Part shown: piece after piece, positions 22,094 to 32,489 of the stretch
Numbering within the stretch: the stretch's first letter is position 1
How the letters are laid out: each line of letters opens with the position of its first letter
Assembly: GCA_930367215.1 (NCBI GenBank)
Contig: OV884059.1
Location: forward strand, 237,955,803 to 238,019,802
Direction: 5' to 3'
Length of the DNA stretch: 64,000 bases
From: Pollenia angustigena
Lineage: Eukaryota; Arthropoda; Insecta; Diptera; Polleniidae
Translations under genes and position numbers: made by a program
The notes under the pieces: model-generated
Told to the model about the DNA's origin: nothing
What the model saw: only the letters and a program-made list of their open reading frames with translations
Database searches by the model: none

Positions 22094-23102
22094 GGCTGTA
22101 GGAAACATCGCCCAAAGAAAAGTGGCCCAAAAAAAAATGAAAAATCGCCCAAATGAAGAATCGCCCAAAAGAACATGAAAAATGACCCGAAAAGTTATAT
22201 ATGAAATTTTGCCCAACAAAAACGAAAAAGGGCCCAAAAAATAAATGAAAAATTACCCAAAAAGCAAAAACGAATTTTTCCGAAAAAAAAATAAAAATTA
22301 CCCAATTTGCAAAAAAGTGGTTATTATTCATATAAATTTAGTTCCATACAAGTGTAAGTTTTATGTAAAAAATTGCATTCTATCTTCAACAGCTGCTCGG
22401 CAGTAAGGACAGTAATACCGGCTGCGCAAACTTCGCTAAGCTTCTCTGCATAGCCGGCCTTCGGCCGGGCGCAAGGATTTTCTCCTCTATGGTAGAACAA
22501 GTACCGGTTTCGCTAAGTAAAGCTTCTAAAATCTGCCTTGTTTTCGAACGAAGGCCATATACGCAGAGAAGCTTTAGCTAGCGAAGCCGGTGTTTGTTAT
22601 ACCATAGAGGGGAAATCCTTGCGCCCGGCCGAAGGCCGGCTATACAGAGAAGCTTTAGTTAGCGAAGCCGGTGTTTGTTATACCATAGAGGAGAAAATCC
22701 ATGCGCCCGGCCAAAGGCCGGCTTTGCAGAGAAGCTTTAGTTAGCGCAGCCGGTATATATTATATCCTTGAGGAGAAAATCCTTGCGCCCAAAAGTGTTT
22801 TCGTTATATATTTAATATAAAACACCCAGAGAAAAAACAACAAACTTATTTTTAAATAAATTACAATTATATTAAATAAAGATGGCCCGAAAAAATGGGC
22901 TATTTTTCATATAATATTTTTGGGTGATTTTTCGTTATGAATTTAAAAAACGAAAAATCACCCAATAATAACGAAAAAAGGCCAAAAATTTTGGGTCACT
23001 TTTCATATGAATTAAGGCCCAATTTTACATGAAATTTTTTTGGGTGATTTTTCATTTTTTTTTTTTTGGGCCATTTTTCTTTGGGCGATATTTCCTACAG
23101 CC
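22094..23102. mobile_element. Foldback-like element 1 with minisatellite core, 1009 bp
   Basis: Inverted ends GGCTGTAGGAAA-ATCGCCC lie at 22094 and 23102, flanked by near-identical 9-bp sequences (CAAAAAAAG at 22085-22093, TAAAAAAAG at 23103-23111), a candidate target duplication. Each arm of about 300 bp is built from degenerate 16-18-bp repeats of the form ATGAAAAAT-RCCCAAAA. The core holds GC-rich 84-bp units in head-to-head orientation. Arms of short tandem repeats plus a central block recall Drosophila FB and Galileo elements. No transposase is present. Confidence 0.65.
22390..22795. repeat. 84-bp GC-rich minisatellite, set 1
   Basis: About one unit reads on the minus strand (22390-22500) and three on the plus strand (22545-22795). 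Each unit contains GCGAAGCCGGTGTTTGTTAT, a CCATAGAGGAGAAAATCC segment and the palindrome CCGGCCGAAGGCCGG. Since 84 is a multiple of three, one frame stays open through the units (repeating EALVSEAGVCYTIEEK), which is not evidence of coding. GC content is far above the surroundings. Confidence 0.8.
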
Positions 23103-23267
23103 TAAAAAAAGATCCGATTTTTCCCTACACGTTGAAAAAATTTCCCCTACAAAAATCATTATTGTCATTAAAATAAAAGAAAACACATTAGATTTAACAA
23201 ATATATTTTGTTTAAATATGTATATTAAAGCTTTGACAAAGAATAAGTACAAAACTTAAAAAAAATA

Positions 23268-23517
23268 ATACATATCGCACTTGTTCAACAATACTGTATT
23301 AACTCAAAATTTCAAAATGTTCAGTAGAAACAAAACAAACAATTTATTTAATATGAAAAGCACATTAAAAGTATTTTTAAACCAACCGTTTCTTTACCAA
23401 AGGGTTTACAAAATAGCTCAATAGTTTTAAAGCTGATAGATAGGAATAATACCTGTCGATGTGAAAAACTAAATATTTTGAGTTAATATAGTATTGTTGA
23501 ATAGGTACGATATGTAT
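23268..23517. mobile_element. 250-bp MITE with 43-bp inverted ends
   Basis: The left end starts ATACATATCG and the right end is its complement; about 39 of 43 positions match. There is no coding potential. Target duplication unclear, so superfamily unassigned. Confidence 0.75.
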
Positions 23518-23572
23518 GTACTTTTAAAAATTCAATTAAATGATATCTTGTAAAAACATATACGCATGTACA

Positions 23573-24187
23573 ATAGGGTTGGGCGATTAGTATGGAAGGA
23601 AAAAAATCTTAATAGACGCTTCGCGTTTCTGATTCTTGGAATTGTACTGAGAAAAAAGTCCACTAGACCATACGTCTACGGTGAAAATCGAGCTTCCAGA
23701 TATTGACTTGCAGGTTTTTCTCGCACTTTTGTCACGTTTTTTGTATGTTTTGGCCTATAACAGCCAAACCATTGAGATTTTCGATCCAATACGAAGACAA
23801 AGTTAAGATCTCTCTAGTACATCGTAAAAGCATTGCAAGGCTCCTTCGGGGAGTTGAAAGTTGAAAAAAATTAGATATATAAAATTTTTATGATTTTGCG
23901 CTATGAACAACTGAAAATGGTAATTTATCAATACCATTTGCGATGTCCAAGAATTCTTAACTATTGTCTTGGTAACAGTTTTTGTCTTAGTATTGGATCG
24001 AATATCTCAATGGTTTGGCCAAAATATAAATAAAAAGTGACAAAAGTGTGAGAAAAAACTGCAAGTCAATATCTGGAAGCTCGATTTTCGCCGTAGACGT
24101 ATGGTCTAGTGGACTCTTTTGCTCAGTGCAATAACAACAATCAGAAACGCGAAGCTCCCATTAAGATGTTCAAATCGCCCCACCCTA
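23573..24187. mobile_element. 615-bp foldback MITE with 7-bp target duplication
   Basis: Arms of about 240 bp are near-perfect inverted copies starting at ATAGGGTTGGGCGAT on the left and the complement of TAGGGTGGGGCGAT on the right. ATGTACA flanks both sides (23566-23572, 24188-24194). The arms share a long conserved block including CCATACGTCTACGG. No transposase frame. Confidence 0.8.
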
Positions 24188-24194
24188 ATGTACA

Positions 24195-24890
24195 TATTAG
24201 TGTCGCCAACTTTTTAAGCCAAAAACAATTCTGGAAATATATTTTAAAGCGATTCTAGTGAAAAGAAAATATGTTCATTAGTGATTCGCAAAATGATAAA
24301 ATGTTTTATTGGGCAGCCGCTGCTTTGCATAAAAAAGTTCTTTACCCAGCTGAAAAAAAGGTACTATTTCACCCTTAAATATAACGGGGGAACATATTTA
24401 CCATTAACTTGTGCAACATATTTAGAAAGGAAAAAAACAACTTTCTACATTTCTATATATATTTTAAGAATAAAGCGAAAAACCCCCGCGAATAGTAGTT
24501 TACATAGAACATTTGCGTCAAAATAGAATGCAACATTAGTTTTGAAAAACGCTTTTAACCACTTTTTTTAAGATTTTCTAGGCAATTTCTGGAAATTTGA
24601 GCCTCGAATATTTTCTTAATTATAAGTTTTTAGTTGTCGAACGACGTTTTTCTTTATGCCACCAAAGGATGAAATAGAATAGTTAATTTACCCATCGTTT
24701 TAGCACAGGTTTTAAAGTACATCATTTTACAATACCGAATTGGCGATAAAGAAATTTTTTTTTTAGTTTTTGTTAAGAACTGAAAAATTTTTTCAGTGCG
24801 TAAAAATTTCCTTTTTACTGAACAAAATTTAACGAGACAATGGTACATTTGTATATTTTGATGTATTCTTCACTTTTAGGCACCATCTAG
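24195..24890. other. AT-rich stretch without a supported gene
   Basis: An 81-codon frame at 24281-24526 has no recognisable motif and a composition like the background. Confidence 0.4.
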
Positions 24891-24896
24891 AGCGAA

Positions 24897-25280
24897 ATGG
24901 GAACTCGATTGAATTGTATCTCGGTTATAAGCAGCTATGGGCAAATGCTAAATCAAAATGCAAAAAGAGCGAACGATGTGTATACATACACAAAAAACAA
25001 AGAGCAAAATAGCATAAAACCAACAAATGCAAACGTAAACAAACCAATACAATGCCACACATGCAAAGCTTTCAATGTAGTGGTGCCCATACTTGGTTAT
25101 AAGGCTACTAAATTACGCGCTGGAGAGTCGGTAATTGGCTATGATCGTAAAAAATGCTTGAAATATAGTGAATTAAGTCTAAAATATAATGAAAACTTCA
25201 TTTTCACAGTTGAATTTAAACGCAAATTTAACGAATTTGTTGTTCTCTATTGTAAAAAAAATAAATATTTTCGTTTATAA
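24897..25280 (+). CDS. Hypothetical 127-codon reading frame
   Basis: An ATG in fair context (GCGAAATGG) opens a 127-residue frame directly after an in-frame TAG, so the ATG is the natural start. It is one of the longer unexplained ATG frames in the window and does not sit in a recognised repeat. The product is basic, with one CHTCK pair of cysteines near residue 53 and no other motif, signal peptide or membrane segment that I can see. An AATAAA follows near 25301. It resembles no family I know. At this base composition a frame of this length can occur by chance, so it is kept at low confidence. Confidence 0.2.
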   Translation: MGTRLNCISVISSYGQMLNQNAKRANDVYTYTKNKEQNSIKPTNANVNKPIQCHTCKAFNVVVPILGYKATKLRAGESVIGYDRKKCLKYSELSLKYNENFIFTVEFKRKFNEFVVLYCKKNKYFRL

Positions 25281-25665
25281 ATATTTATAAAAAATATAAA
25301 ATAAATTTGCTTGTAAAAATATTTTTTTATTAAAATGAATAAAATCGATTAAATATTGTTTAATTGTATCTCAAAAAAAAAAAATATGTCTTATCAAAAA
25401 AGGGAAAAAGTTCGAGGTGCCCAACCCACTCTAACACAATATCCTGCTCTTACTTTTTATATCCAGACTAATCTATGTCGAGATGATATTATGTGTATGT
25501 GCAAATGTATGTAACATATTTAAATATGCCTTTAGTGTACTGATTGACTCAGAATCAATTTCAGAATCGATCTAACGTTGTCCGTCGTTTTGCTTGTGCG
25601 CAAAGTAAACGCCGCAATTTTAGAAATAAATTGATAAAATTTGAAACACACATATGTATGTGTGT
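25281..25665. other. AT-rich spacer
   Basis: No gene or element boundary recognised before the hAT-like terminus. Confidence 0.4.
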
Positions 25666-26585
25666 CAGAGAACAGCAATGAATCGTTTTTTCGCTACTCA
25701 TACTGACTCATGCAATTGTAAGTATTAGTGCGTAGAAATCAGTTAAACTAAACTACTCTGATTCACTCATACTCACAATAGAAATTAATATGAGTGCGAC
25801 GTCGACATTATACGCATACTCATAAATGGCCTCAGCTTGATTTATAATTTCAAGAAAATACTTAAGCGGCTCATACACTTGAAATAAAATTTTTCAATTT
25901 TACATATTGTAGAATTATATCGCCAATGTGGATGTGATATTCGAAGGTGGCACAATATATTGGCAACAATCAAAACTTTGATTTTTATTGCACAACAAAA
26001 AGATAGTAAAATGTGTTGGCAACATTGTACAATGCTGTTTATGTTATTCCTATAGGTTATGTTCACCTTTTTATTGAATGAATGAAACCATCGTGCGACT
26101 TATTGCATAATATAGGACAAAATGGAAACAATATGGCGAATATCATATAGAATAGTATTGCACGTGTATGGGCCGCTTTACTATGCTCACAATGATTCAA
26201 CTCATTTTGCTCATCCATTTACCGTTTTAACACAAGTGATAAAACAAACAACTTAATAATCAGCGCTGCCAGATAAATTTGCCGAAAATCGTCCACTGCA
26301 TACATGTAAGTTTACTAAACTGTAATTTCCAAATCGTCACTCTGCTATTTCGGGGACAAAACCGGCAGCCTCGCATTTTGCTTCGCCTATACACATTGAG
26401 TTGAGTAGATTCTAAATCAAACACTACAAATGTTGGTAAGTATGAGTACGATGAATAAAATGAAACTTTTGAGTGAATATGAGTTTGAATCACATTGGAA
26501 TAAGTATGAGTGCGTATAAGTACAAGAATTTATGAGTCATGATTTAGCTCTACTCACTTTTTCACTACTCATTGCTGATCTCTGG
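25666..26585. mobile_element. Nonautonomous hAT-like element interrupted by a Harbinger MITE
   Basis: The ends are inverted and begin CAGAGAWCAGCAATGA, similar to hAT termini, which start CAG-G. Interior blocks contain repeated ACTCATACT-type motifs on both strands. A related copy without the insertion is at 52097-52629, showing that the 313-bp MITE at 25865 is a later event. No 8-bp target duplication is obvious, so hAT is tentative. Confidence 0.6.
25865..26177. mobile_element. PIF/Harbinger-type MITE, copy 1
   Basis: Inverted ends AGCGGCYCATACAC lie between 3-bp TTA duplications (25862-25864, 26178-26180), the target size and TWA preference of PIF/Harbinger. The whole 313 bp aligns with the copy at 56279-56598. 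The homologous region of the host repeat at 52.3 kb lacks it. Confidence 0.8.
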
Positions 26586-27197
26586 CACACACCAAACTTC
26601 GACAATGTGGAGATATTGCAAAGAGAGGAAAAATACCATAGACGCTATACACTAGAAATGTTAAATATAATAAACACAAGCAAATAGTACCGAATGAACT
26701 TTAAGAGTGATTTAGAGACGAGCTCAGCAAAACAATATAGACATATAATAAACAAAAATAGAATAAGGAATTAGTGCAATTTTAAATGTAAAACCGTGTG
26801 TGACGTGTTTTTTATTATTGTTCCTCTTGTAAGTTTTTATTTTTTTGTGCGCTTATTTCTGTGTATATGTTTTATGACACAGTGGGACAAAATGTATTCA
26901 TTTAATGTTAAAATTATGTTTTTATATTTTGTTAATTATAATTGTAGTACCCTGAAGATGAGATCCAGTGGATTTCGAAATATTGGAAAACATTTTTTAA
27001 ATAAATAAAAAAATATAAAAAAACCTGACCTTGAGCTTAACGAATTATTAACATTTGTTGGAAACATTTAACGCTCTTTCATGTTGTCGTTTTTTTGCAT
27101 TTTTTATTTGATCGTAAGCTACGCTTCTTTTTGTAAATTATAAGAAGGACAACAAAAAACACATACAGTCTATTTTTGTACGATTTAAAAAAGTACA
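26586..27197. other. AT-rich stretch with a retroelement-like 3' tail
   Basis: Near 26950-27020 the sequence CCTGAAGATGAGATCC, a short hairpin, then GATTTCGAAATATTGG is followed by an A-rich AAATAAATAAA tail. This order (CTGA-GA, hairpin, GAAA, tail) is frequent at 3' ends of retroelements and loosely resembles a hammerhead core. No protein is recognised. Confidence 0.35.
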
Positions 27198-27320
27198 TAC
27201 AGTCGGGCCTCGATTATCCGTGATCCAGTTAACCGGTAACCCCGATTAACCGTGATGGCCAAAGATAAGTCTTTTGTTTGCATTATTTTCAAATTGTTTG
27301 CTTTGATTAACTGTGATGGA
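27198..27320 (+). mobile_element. Solitary pogo/Tigger-type end
   Basis: TACAGTCGGGCCTCGATTAT at 27198 has the form of Tigger termini after a TA target. Subterminal copies of GATTAACYGTGATGG at about 27243 and 27305 support it. The matching right end was not found. Confidence 0.55.
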
Positions 27321-27804
27321 ATTTTTTTTTATTAACTTAAAATTCATACATACATACAATATATATAATAAACATGAAAACGGGGAATTCTCTTGTTGGC
27401 ATAAGATGAGTCAGAAGCATTTACAAGTGATTAGTGTAATTTTGAAAATTTTCAAAAATTTGAGAAGTGCGGGTGGTTACATCTTAATATACTTAATATA
27501 CATATTGAGTTTTAAAAACAATCAACACTTAAGGCTGTTTAACAAAAGTGATTTGGTCAAATTTTTACAGAGTTAAAACTTTTCGCCGGGAAAATACACT
27601 GAATAGTTATCACAAAAAATAATCAACAATTGCACCAGTGTTCACCCATTTTCCTATATGTCGTTATTTTAAAAATTTTGATGAAATTTTGGTGCTTTAT
27701 AAACAAGAAACTAAGAGTTGCACTTTTTAAGAATAGACAAACAAAAAAGAATGTGGCAAGGTGTTAAAAAAAGAGAATAAAAGTTATTTATAAAGTAATC
27801 GGTG

Positions 27805-27915
27805 GCTAAGCTGCAGCCGATTTTTAGCCGAAGAAATTTCGGCGGCGGTGGCTACAAATATTTTCATCGGCGGCTGGCTAACAGCCGGCTAAGCCGCTTC
27901 GGCGCAGGTCTCTGG
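27805..27915. repeat. GC-rich AGCCG patch ending CGGCGCAGGTCTCTG
   Basis: A short stretch dense in GCCG/CGGC stands out from AT-rich surroundings. Its end GGCGCAGGTCTCTG is mirrored by AGAGACCTGCGCCG at about 39079, which suggests two ends of one family with CAGAGACCTGCGCC termini, a hAT-like start. Confidence 0.4.
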
Positions 27916-28000
27916 CAGTGAGTGATGAAAAAAAAAACATTGTGTGTATAAACAAAGACTTATGGTTTTGTTTTCTTTTCTACAAAAAGTGTGACATTTC

Positions 28001-28347
28001 AAAAGATTTTGTTATTCGTGCTTAATTCTCAGTTTTTATTCTTGAAAAAAACGCTTGAAATTTATTGTTGATGGGATAAGCTATTCCTATGCGCATTTCA
28101 CTGGTTGCTTAGGCCAGATCATCAGGAAACTTCATCCATAAAGATTTTAGAAAAACTAAAGATATTAAACCAAATAAAACTGTTAAAGGTATAATAATTA
28201 TAGCAACAGTTCTACTTGTAATAATATCAAAGTTTAAACAAAACACATCAACAATAAACAACAGTGGGTTTATCTCATCTTACATTCACCACTACAATTA
28301 GTTGAAATTCTCTCAACATTAATTGTAGTTGTAAGTAGGTTAAGAAA
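28001..28347 (-). mobile_element. Hammerhead-bearing retroelement-like repeat, copy H1
   Basis: It is read on the minus strand: AACCTACTTACAACTACAAT, a hairpin around GAATT, a spacer of about 160 bp, the hammerhead-like core (28085-28130), then GAATTAAGCACGAATAACAA near the 3' side. It aligns with five more copies in this window. A further fragment of the 3' segment lies at 28437-28485. Confidence 0.7.
28085..28130 (-). ncRNA. Hammerhead-like core, degenerate (H1)
   Basis: On the minus strand CTGATGA is followed by a TCTGG/CCAGT helix with loop CCTAAGCAA, then GAAA and the self-complementary ATGCGCAT. Relative to the 51.7-kb copy the closing pair of stem II is a T-T mismatch, so cleavage is doubtful. 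Confidence 0.5.
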
Positions 28348-28485
28348 AAAAAAAATAAAAACAACAACAACTTACAAAAGATGTTGTCAATTAAGTGTTT
28401 TTTAGGCCGTACACTTGCCTGTTTATTATCAAAAAGTAATTTCAATTTTTGGATATACAAAATTTTAATTTCAAAAGATTTTGTG

Positions 28486-29112
28486 ACATATTATTTTTTT
28501 AAAAAAATGCAATTTGGTGTCTGTTTCTTAAAAATTTTGCCCCCGAAAAGGGTGGCTTGTTTTATTCTAAAAAACTGACCCCTTTAAATGTCACATTTTT
28601 TGTAGAAAAGAAAACACAAGTAGTTCAAAAATTATTCCAACAAAAAAAAATGTGTCTCAAAGACAGCCGCCGCTTGTCTTCTCCTTCAGTGATTGCTTGG
28701 CTGCGCGTCGTTGCTTGTGCAAAAAATTTTTTTTTTGATTCAGCATAATTATTTGTTTGAAATTTATGTAAATTTCAGTAAAATTTTTGTTTATATCATT
28801 TAAATTATTTGTGTGAAAAAATCAGTGTTTTTTGTTTATATGACCGATTTCAGACAAAAAATTGTTTGATTCTACAAATTTTTTTTTTGAATTGGAAAAA
28901 TAATTTTTTCTTTGTTGTCTATTTAGTGGCATATGTTAACATTTAAACCCCTCTACTTGGGACAATTTTGCTAACAGCAATAGGTAATAAGTTAAATGGA
29001 TGACAAAGAACACCTGTATTGCCAAAATGTCGAACTTTGAGCCCTTTAACACAGACACTTTGGTGTTCTTTGGTGCAAATTTGGGTTACTTGACATGAAA
29101 TCCACCATATTC
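28486..29112. other. AT-rich spacer
   Basis: Bases 28587-28612 (TGTCACATTTTTTGTAGAAAA) are inverted relative to 27974-28000, bracketing copy H1. Otherwise nothing recognised. Confidence 0.4.
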
Positions 29113-29116
29113 TTAA

Positions 29117-30502
29117 CCTTTATGTGCTCGGGATTGTAAACTAACGTTGGCGGTCGGAAGTCTCCATTTGTAGCAAATATGTATTTGTATGGAAATCTAT
29201 GTCCACACATCAAAAAAACATTAGTAGGAGAGTGTTATACTTTAATTCATATTTGTAAAATATAATAAGGTCAAACAAGCAAGCACACTTTTCTTGCCAG
29301 ATCGAAATCGGCCAGAAGCTTGGCATTGAAAAAAACAAACTTGATGTATCTTTACAATTAATTTTTCGGTTAAATTGACAAAAAAAGTATATATTATTTA
29401 TACGTAAGCTCGTTTTTTATATAAGTTTATAATTTTTACAATATTGATCTAATAAATGCGGAGTTGATTCAACGAATCCCGTCTATTTGTCCGTCGGTTT
29501 TTCTGTCCGTGTAAACGTTGAAATGGGCGTTCTGAAGAAGATAATATCTTCTAACATATTATGTTTTGTAAAGACCGGAATGGCTTTTAATTGAAATTCG
29601 GCCAGATCAGTCCACAAAAGTCTGAGATATTCGCAACAAATTACGACTGCTTCATATTTTTACCCATAAAATTTAATTATGAAAAGGGTCGTTATACATT
29701 ATGAACTTTATTACTCAATTTCGCATAAATTAAACTAAAAATAAACGATCTATAAATTATCTAAATATAGACAAATAATAACCTCTTTCTTCTAGAAATC
29801 ACGGATTTCGTGCAGTTACGCCCACACAATATGAGATAGAAAATGAATGGATTATGGTATAAATTAAAAACAAAATAGAGTCTAATAGTCCTGCTATACA
29901 AGGAATTCAGAAATCCTTGGGATACAAATTCCAACAGCTCTTCCCGACAAAATACATCATAACTGCAGCCCAAAAATACCAAACAGATTAATAATTGTTA
30001 TTGTTTCTTGATTTTCTTAACAATTTAATGGAACAATTTTTAAAATTCCGGCATAGCTTGGCAAATGATATATTTTCTTGATTCTTGACACTCATTGAAA
30101 AAGCTTAACAATCAAGCCAAATCAAGCCCGTCTGGCAACCCTTAAGCACACGCATGCATACACAAACGCGCACAAAAAAACAAAAGTTAAAAAAATACTA
30201 AATTACATGTTCGACATGCCCCATTCAAGAAAATTCGAGTTGAGTAAAAGAACGATGTGAATTTCCATACATATTATATGGTGTCTACGTTTGTAGACTA
30301 CAGGCCAGGATATGGTCATTTTGAAAAGTAGGGTGTGGGGGTGCTCTAAATTATTTTTTTAACGTGTCAGTAGCCAAAACTGCTTAGAATTGATTTTAAG
30401 GAAGCTACTGAAAATTTCGGACCCTGTTGTTGTGAAAATTTTGTTTTTATTCAACTTTTTCTGCAAAAGTGCTACAAATGTAGACTACCGCGCACATAAA
30501 GG
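29117..30502. mobile_element. TTAA-flanked piggyBac-type nonautonomous element, 1386 bp
   Basis: Ends are inverted copies of CCTTTATGTGC-CGG directly inside TTAA (29113-29116, 30503-30506), as expected for piggyBac-superfamily integration. Subterminal sequences share TTTGTAG-type motifs on both sides. No transposase fragment was recognised in the interior. Confidence 0.65.
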
Positions 30503-30506
30503 TTAA

Positions 30507-31669
30507 AAAAACAAAGTTTTTAATCAACTGAAATTCAATTAAAAGTGAATTGGAATATAATACATTATATACATAATCTGCTATTGTGAACGATTTAAGG
30601 TTACGTCACATTCAACCAACAACAAACATGTGAAAGCAAAAACCGTCTGTTTTTGTTAATTTTGACAACAAACCCACTGCAAAATACTTGCCAAAAACTT
30701 TCTTTAACAAATTCGGAGCCAAATATGCTATGAAAACAATACGATAAATAAACCGAAAATTTTACGTTTGTACAAACCTCTTGCATTATTTAATTGGTTG
30801 CTTGTTTGCGCAAACGTTAAATAATGAAACATGTTGAAAATAATCGAGAAAAATGTCTGGCTTCTTCGAGTTCGTTTTATCAATGTTCTTAGATATAGAA
30901 TATGGGCATTTCCTGGGGTCACGAACGTACGTTCGTACGCTTTGCTGTTCAAATAATATAGAAAACAAAACATTTCCTAGCATTTTTTTAGCGATTCGAT
31001 AGCATTTGGGTAGCTTTAGGTTTAGTGCAAAAGTTGGATTTCATAGTTAAAGTTTTCAAAATGGTAGTTATAAACATGTGGTCACGAACGTACGCTAAAT
31101 AGAAGTCAACTTTGGCTGACAGTAGTGAAATGTCGAAATCTGGAAAATGGAACGGAATATTCAAAAGTGATTAATTTATTTTAAAAGTGTATTAATGTAG
31201 GTCTCCATCCAGTATTTACAAAATAAAATATCTCTCTTGGTTTTTGTTTAATTGGCTTATGTACCGGTCGTGAACGTACGGATGGCGAACGTATGATTTT
31301 TCTTTGTGTTTTTTTTACTATTATCACCATGTATTTTCCCATAAATATCTTCAAGTTTTCTTAACAAAAACGTTAATACTCAATTTACAATTGATTGTAA
31401 TTGCGATATTATGAAGAAAGAGTGTACACATAACATATTTTTTGCATGTAAAATAAGTATATAAAAACGTCTTTAGAAGAAATTTAAAAAGATAATAAAA
31501 AAGGTACCTGTTTCCAGCGCAATTTCCTCAAGTAAAACAACGGAGATATGCTATGAAACCATTCTTTTATAAAAACATAGACTTTTTTCATAACAATAAA
31601 CAATAAAAGACGATAATAATCAACATTTTATTTTTCCATCCTGGTTGACCATTCTGAGGAAATGCCCAT
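30507..31669. other. Stretch with clustered ACGAACGTACG motifs
   Basis: The GTCACGAACGTACG motif occurs at about 30918 (extended to the palindrome ACGAACGTACGTTCGT) and 31080, with variants GTGAACGTACGG and GCGAACGTATG at about 31270-31290. A 13-bp inverted pair ATGGGCATTTCCT (30902, complement at 31657) may bound an element. No gene seen. Confidence 0.4.
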
Positions 31670-31909
31670 ACAGTGAACTCGCGATAACGTGAACTAATTT
31701 TTACCATGGCGTTCCACGTTTTCGAGTTTGTTCACGTTATCGAATGCCAAAATTTAAAAAAATAATACCCCTATTTAAAAATAAATAGAGAAACAAGTAT
31801 GTATTTTAAACGCATATTTTATTCATTTTTAATAACAAAAAGTATATATGTATGTGTAATAATTCAGTTGATACATACAAATATATATTTCTTATGACGC
31901 AGCGGTAAC

Positions 31910-32309
31910 TAGAATGAGTAAAGAGGCCTAATAGAAGGCCTTATTTAGCAGTCAGAAGCCCTTCTCGCCGCATTCCATACTTATTTATTTTTTACACAGG
32001 TTGTCAATGGGCGCAAGGACTTCCACACTTCCTTTAAAAACAACCTCGATCCCTTCCCAAAGAAGGGAGCAAGGAAGGTCACTTAAAATAAAAAGTAAAT
32101 AAAACTGAACAGCTTCCTTTCTCCCTTCTCAAAGAAGGGAGTAGCGAATGTGTACTGAATATTTCAGAAGGTCTTTTAAAAAGAAGTTTATGCCTTCTAG
32201 AAGGCATACTCCTGAAGGCAGGAGTTCATGCGAAGCGAATCTTTTAGAAAGGAGTATAGAGGCCTTCAAAAAGGCCTGCCACTTGCGGTCCTTTCAATAT
32301 TTACCGCTG
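31910..32309. mobile_element. 400-bp CAGCGG-ended guest element
   Basis: It begins CAGCGGTAA and ends TTACCGCTG. The interior has GAAGGCCTT, AGAAGGGAG and CATTCCATAC motifs also found in the 20206-21273 element, so it is a shorter member of that family. Confidence 0.6.
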
Positions 32310-32489
32310 GGGAATATCATAAAAAAATACACATAAAAGTAACAAAAACGAATAGAAATATTTTTTTCTTTGAATAATGTTTATAAGGGGTGGGGGGGAA
32401 ATACACAGGAAAAAAACGGTCATCTTTTTTTAAAAGTATTTTGTTTGATCATCTTTAACAAAGCTTTTTCTTTATGTTTTCTTAACGCA

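Noticed and set aside
22390..22795. Regular GC-rich repeats resembling a CRISPR array or a repetitive protein gene
   Set aside because: Units are contiguous 84-bp copies without unique spacers, occur on both strands and vary internally. The open frame follows from 84 being a multiple of three.
25666..26585. 8-bp target duplication for the hAT-like element
   Set aside because: The left flank ends TGTGTGT and the right begins GCACACAC; these are inverted, not direct, so no duplication can be claimed.
30902..31669. Element bounded by ATGGGCATTTCCT inverted pair
   Set aside because: A 13-bp pair at 770-bp spacing is borderline for chance in a 64-kb AT-rich window, and no target duplication was found. 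Kept only as a note.
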